In this document: in pieces, positions 15,106 to 16,767 of the stretch
Layout of the letters: the number at the start of each line of letters is the position of its first letter
Numbering within the stretch: the stretch's first letter is position 1
Assembly (NCBI GenBank): GCA_964538875.1
Contig: CAZIHO010000081.1
Coordinates: forward strand, 1-16,767
DNA from: CAZIHO01 sp964538875
GTDB lineage: Bacteria > Pseudomonadota > Gammaproteobacteria > Chromatiales > Chromatiaceae
Direction: 5' to 3'
Length of the DNA stretch: 16,767 nt
The notes under the pieces: model-generated
What the model was told of the DNA's origin: nothing
The model's input: the letters and a program-made list of their open reading frames with translations, nothing else
Database searches by the model: none
Translations under genes and position numbers: made by a program

Positions 15106-15813
15106 ATGTCCGGCGCTAACCCCAGCCCCGGCGCGGTCGCCATCATCCCGGCGCGGGGGGGTTCCAAGCGCATCCCCATGAAAAACATCCGGCCCATCGC
15201 CGGCCAGCCGGTGCTGAGCTATCCGGTCCGGACGGCCCTGGAATCGGGCCTGTTTGCACGGGTGCTGGTGTCCACGGACCACCCAGAGATTGCCGCCGTG
15301 GCCAGGGACTGGGGCGCGGAAGTGCTGGAGCGGCCGGACCATTTGGCCGGCGACGCGGTGCCGGCGGGCCAGGTAGTGGAGCAGGTGTTGCGGACGCTGG
15401 CCGCTGCGGGCCAGCTCCCGGAGTTTTATTGCAATATCTACGCGACTGCCGTGTTGCTCCGGGCCGAGGATTTGCGGGGCGGCTTCCGTCTGCTGGAGCA
15501 GGATGCCCAGGTGGATTTCGTCCTGTCCGTCAGTGCGTTTCCGTTACACCCCTATAAGGCCATGAGCGCGGAGACTGGCTATCTGCGCCCGGTGTTTTTG
15601 GACCAGTTCTACCGGCCATCCCAGGAGTTCCCGGACTGGGTGGCCCCCAACGGCACCTTTCTGTGGGGCCGCACCCAGGTGTTGCTAGCCGGGGTGGAAC
15701 CCGCCACTTCCCGCCGGACCGGCTATCGGATGCCCTACCTGCGGGCCGTGGACATGGACTCCCCCGACGATTTTGCCCTGGCGGAGCATTTGTTGAGGAT
15801 GCGAGCCGGTTAG
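15106..15813 (+). CDS. acylneuraminate (nonulosonate) cytidylyltransferase, PseF/NeuA family
   Basis: Enzymes of this family activate a nonulosonic acid (pseudaminic, legionaminic or sialic acid) with CTP to give the CMP-sugar used in surface glycan or flagellin glycosylation. The 235-residue length fits. The nucleotide-binding N-terminus AIIPARGGSKRIPMKNI (12-28) is diagnostic, followed by VLVSTDHPEIAAVA and the C-terminal VDMDSPDDFALAEHLL. The IYATAVLL segment is closer to PseF than to classical NeuA, so pseudaminic acid is my first guess, but substrate cannot be read with confidence. No other genes for nonulosonate synthesis are nearby, so the partners must be elsewhere. ATG 15106 has no strong ribosome binding site. 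It lies 56 bases after alaS. Confidence 0.85.
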   Translation: MSGANPSPGAVAIIPARGGSKRIPMKNIRPIAGQPVLSYPVRTALESGLFARVLVSTDHPEIAAVARDWGAEVLERPDHLAGDAVPAGQVVEQVLRTLAAAGQLPEFYCNIYATAVLLRAEDLRGGFRLLEQDAQVDFVLSVSAFPLHPYKAMSAETGYLRPVFLDQFYRPSQEFPDWVAPNGTFLWGRTQVLLAGVEPATSRRTGYRMPYLRAVDMDSPDDFALAEHLLRMRAG

Positions 15814-15831
15814 GTCAAATGAACCATCAAC

Positions 15832-16557
15832 ATGGCAACTTCTTCCACGGAAAAGCTAGCGGTACTGATAGACGCGGACAATGCTCAAGCGTCCATTGTG
15901 GGCGAACTGATGGCCGAGATTTCAAGATATGGCACTGCGACGGTAAAGCGAGCCTATGGAGATTGGACCACGCCCAACCTGGCCGGATGGAAGGAAACAC
16001 TCCATAACCTAGCTATCCAGCCGGTACAACAGTTCCGGTTTACAGTAGGCAAGAATGCGACAGATTCGGCTCTCATCATCGATGCCATGGATTTGTTGCA
16101 TGGCGGGAGCGTCGATGGTTTCTGCTTAGTTTCATCTGACAGCGATTTCACTCGCTTGGCCACCCGCATCCGTGAAGCTGGACTTGCGGTGTACGGTTTT
16201 GGCGAGAAGAAGACCCCCAGGCCTTTTGTCGCGGCCTGCGATAAATTCGTTTACACCGAAATTTTAAGGCCGGTTACCAAGGACGCACCTGCTCCGTCGT
16301 TGCCTTCGCCGGCTGAACCGCTTCAACCTGCCCTGATACAGGCAGTCGCGTCAGCAACGCGGGAAGATGGGTGGGCCGCTCTTTCTCAAGTAGGTGCCTT
16401 TCTCATGAAGGCAAATCCATCCTTCGACCCGCGGAACTACGGATTTCAAAAGTTGGGCGAGTTGGTTCGGTCACAGAAGTTTCTTGATGTTAAGGCAACT
16501 CCTGTCAAAGACGGCTCACCAAATGCTCATCTTTTCGTACGACAAAGGGGAGGTTGA
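15832..16557 (+). CDS. NYN (LabA/PIN-like) domain protein with C-terminal OST-HTH/LOTUS domain
   Basis: 241 residues. The N-terminal NYN domain is a PIN-like nuclease fold. The acidic residues expected for metal binding are present: LIDADN (12-17), NATDSALIIDAMDLL (75-89) and SSDSDFTRLATRIRE (101-115). A Pro-rich linker (about 150-166) leads to a LOTUS/OST-HTH domain (about 178-238) with DGWAALSQVGAFLMKANPSF and RNYGFQKLGELVRS. Such NYN-LOTUS proteins are thought to bind or cut RNA, but the bacterial members are little studied. GC content is visibly lower here, roughly the low fifties percent in sampled lines, than in alaS. Codon choice is also less biased, suggesting a different history. Start ATG 15832 is 18 bases after the previous gene and has no clear ribosome binding site. 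Confidence 0.9.
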   Translation: MATSSTEKLAVLIDADNAQASIVGELMAEISRYGTATVKRAYGDWTTPNLAGWKETLHNLAIQPVQQFRFTVGKNATDSALIIDAMDLLHGGSVDGFCLVSSDSDFTRLATRIREAGLAVYGFGEKKTPRPFVAACDKFVYTEILRPVTKDAPAPSLPSPAEPLQPALIQAVASATREDGWAALSQVGAFLMKANPSFDPRNYGFQKLGELVRSQKFLDVKATPVKDGSPNAHLFVRQRGG

Positions 16558-16621
16558 CCCGGCAGGTAATCCGAGAAACAGCGGCATAACCCGTCCTTTA
16601 GCTCAGCTTAGACCTTGGCCG

Positions 16622-16767
16622 CTACTCCGGAGCCCTTGCATACACCACCAAATCCCGGCCCAGGCCCAGTTCCGCCAGGCGCCGGTAGAGTTCCCGGCGC
16701 AATTCATTGAGCCCGGCCTGGCGCAAATGGGTCTCGAAATTCATGCGCTTACGATGACAAGCCCGCC
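16622..16767 (-). CDS. C-terminal fragment of an unidentified protein (runs off the right edge)
   Basis: Reading leftward from the window edge, an open frame of 48 codons ends with TAG at 16624-16622. It contains KRMNFETHLRQAGLNELRRE and ends LGLGRDLVVYARAPE. An in-frame ATG at 16744 would make a 40-residue protein on its own, but the frame stays open to the edge and the sequence upstream (RACHRKR) reads like coding sequence. A longer gene is therefore more likely. It is convergent with the NYN-LOTUS gene. I do not recognise the family. Confidence 0.5.
   Translation of the reverse strand, partial: RACHRKRMNFETHLRQAGLNELRRELYRRLAELGLGRDLVVYARAPE

Noticed and set aside
1..16767. CRISPR arrays, tRNA or rRNA genes, transposases
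   Set aside because: I saw no regularly spaced direct repeats, no cloverleaf with a recognisable tRNA core, no rRNA signature and no transposase or integrase motif on either strand.

Overview
The window looks like chromosomal DNA from a GC-rich gammaproteobacterium. The evidence is gene order: a coaBC-dut-algC-like cluster, the arrangement known from Pseudomonas, with radC divergent from coaBC, and a recA-recX-alaS cluster. Codon use is strongly GC-biased through most genes. I cannot name the genus. One run of exactly 100 N (5610-5709) marks an assembly gap inside a gene, so this is draft sequence.

Layout. 1-394 (minus): 5' part of a bestrophin-like/DUF4239 membrane protein. 420-579: a compact element of about 160 bp with near-perfect terminal inverted repeats enclosing four hairpins, probably a dispersed non-coding repeat. 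580-1291: about 700 bp with no convincing gene. 1292-1993 (minus): radC. 1994-2112: an AT-rich divergent promoter region with two palindromes. 2113-9628 (plus): coaBC, dut, a membrane-anchored AlgC-like protein, a DUF3142 protein and a large exported helical protein, closely spaced or overlapping apart from about 170 bp between dut and the algC-like gene. 9793-15049 (plus): pncC, thpR, recA, recX and alaS. 15106-15813: a PseF/NeuA-type cytidylyltransferase. 15832-16557: an NYN-LOTUS protein with visibly lower GC. 16622-16767 (minus): the C-terminal end of an unidentified protein.

How the genes relate. CoaBC makes phosphopantetheine for coenzyme A. Dut removes dUTP and supplies dUMP. PncC recycles NMN, ThpR handles RNA 2',3'-cyclic phosphates, RecA and RecX act in recombination and SOS control, and AlaS charges tRNA-Ala. 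These are housekeeping functions in tight operons.

The most unusual content is the block at 3946-9628. The algC-like gene keeps the phosphomannomutase/phosphoglucomutase scaffold behind two membrane segments and an extracytoplasmic domain. Every active-site signature I can align has been replaced, including the phosphoserine position, which is now Asp. It is followed by two overlapping genes for apparently exported proteins of unknown function. I read the three as a possible envelope-associated module built around a pseudoenzyme. That is inference. Other points of interest are the structured repeat at 420-579, a probable CTG start codon for recX, and the symmetric -10-like palindrome between radC and coaBC.
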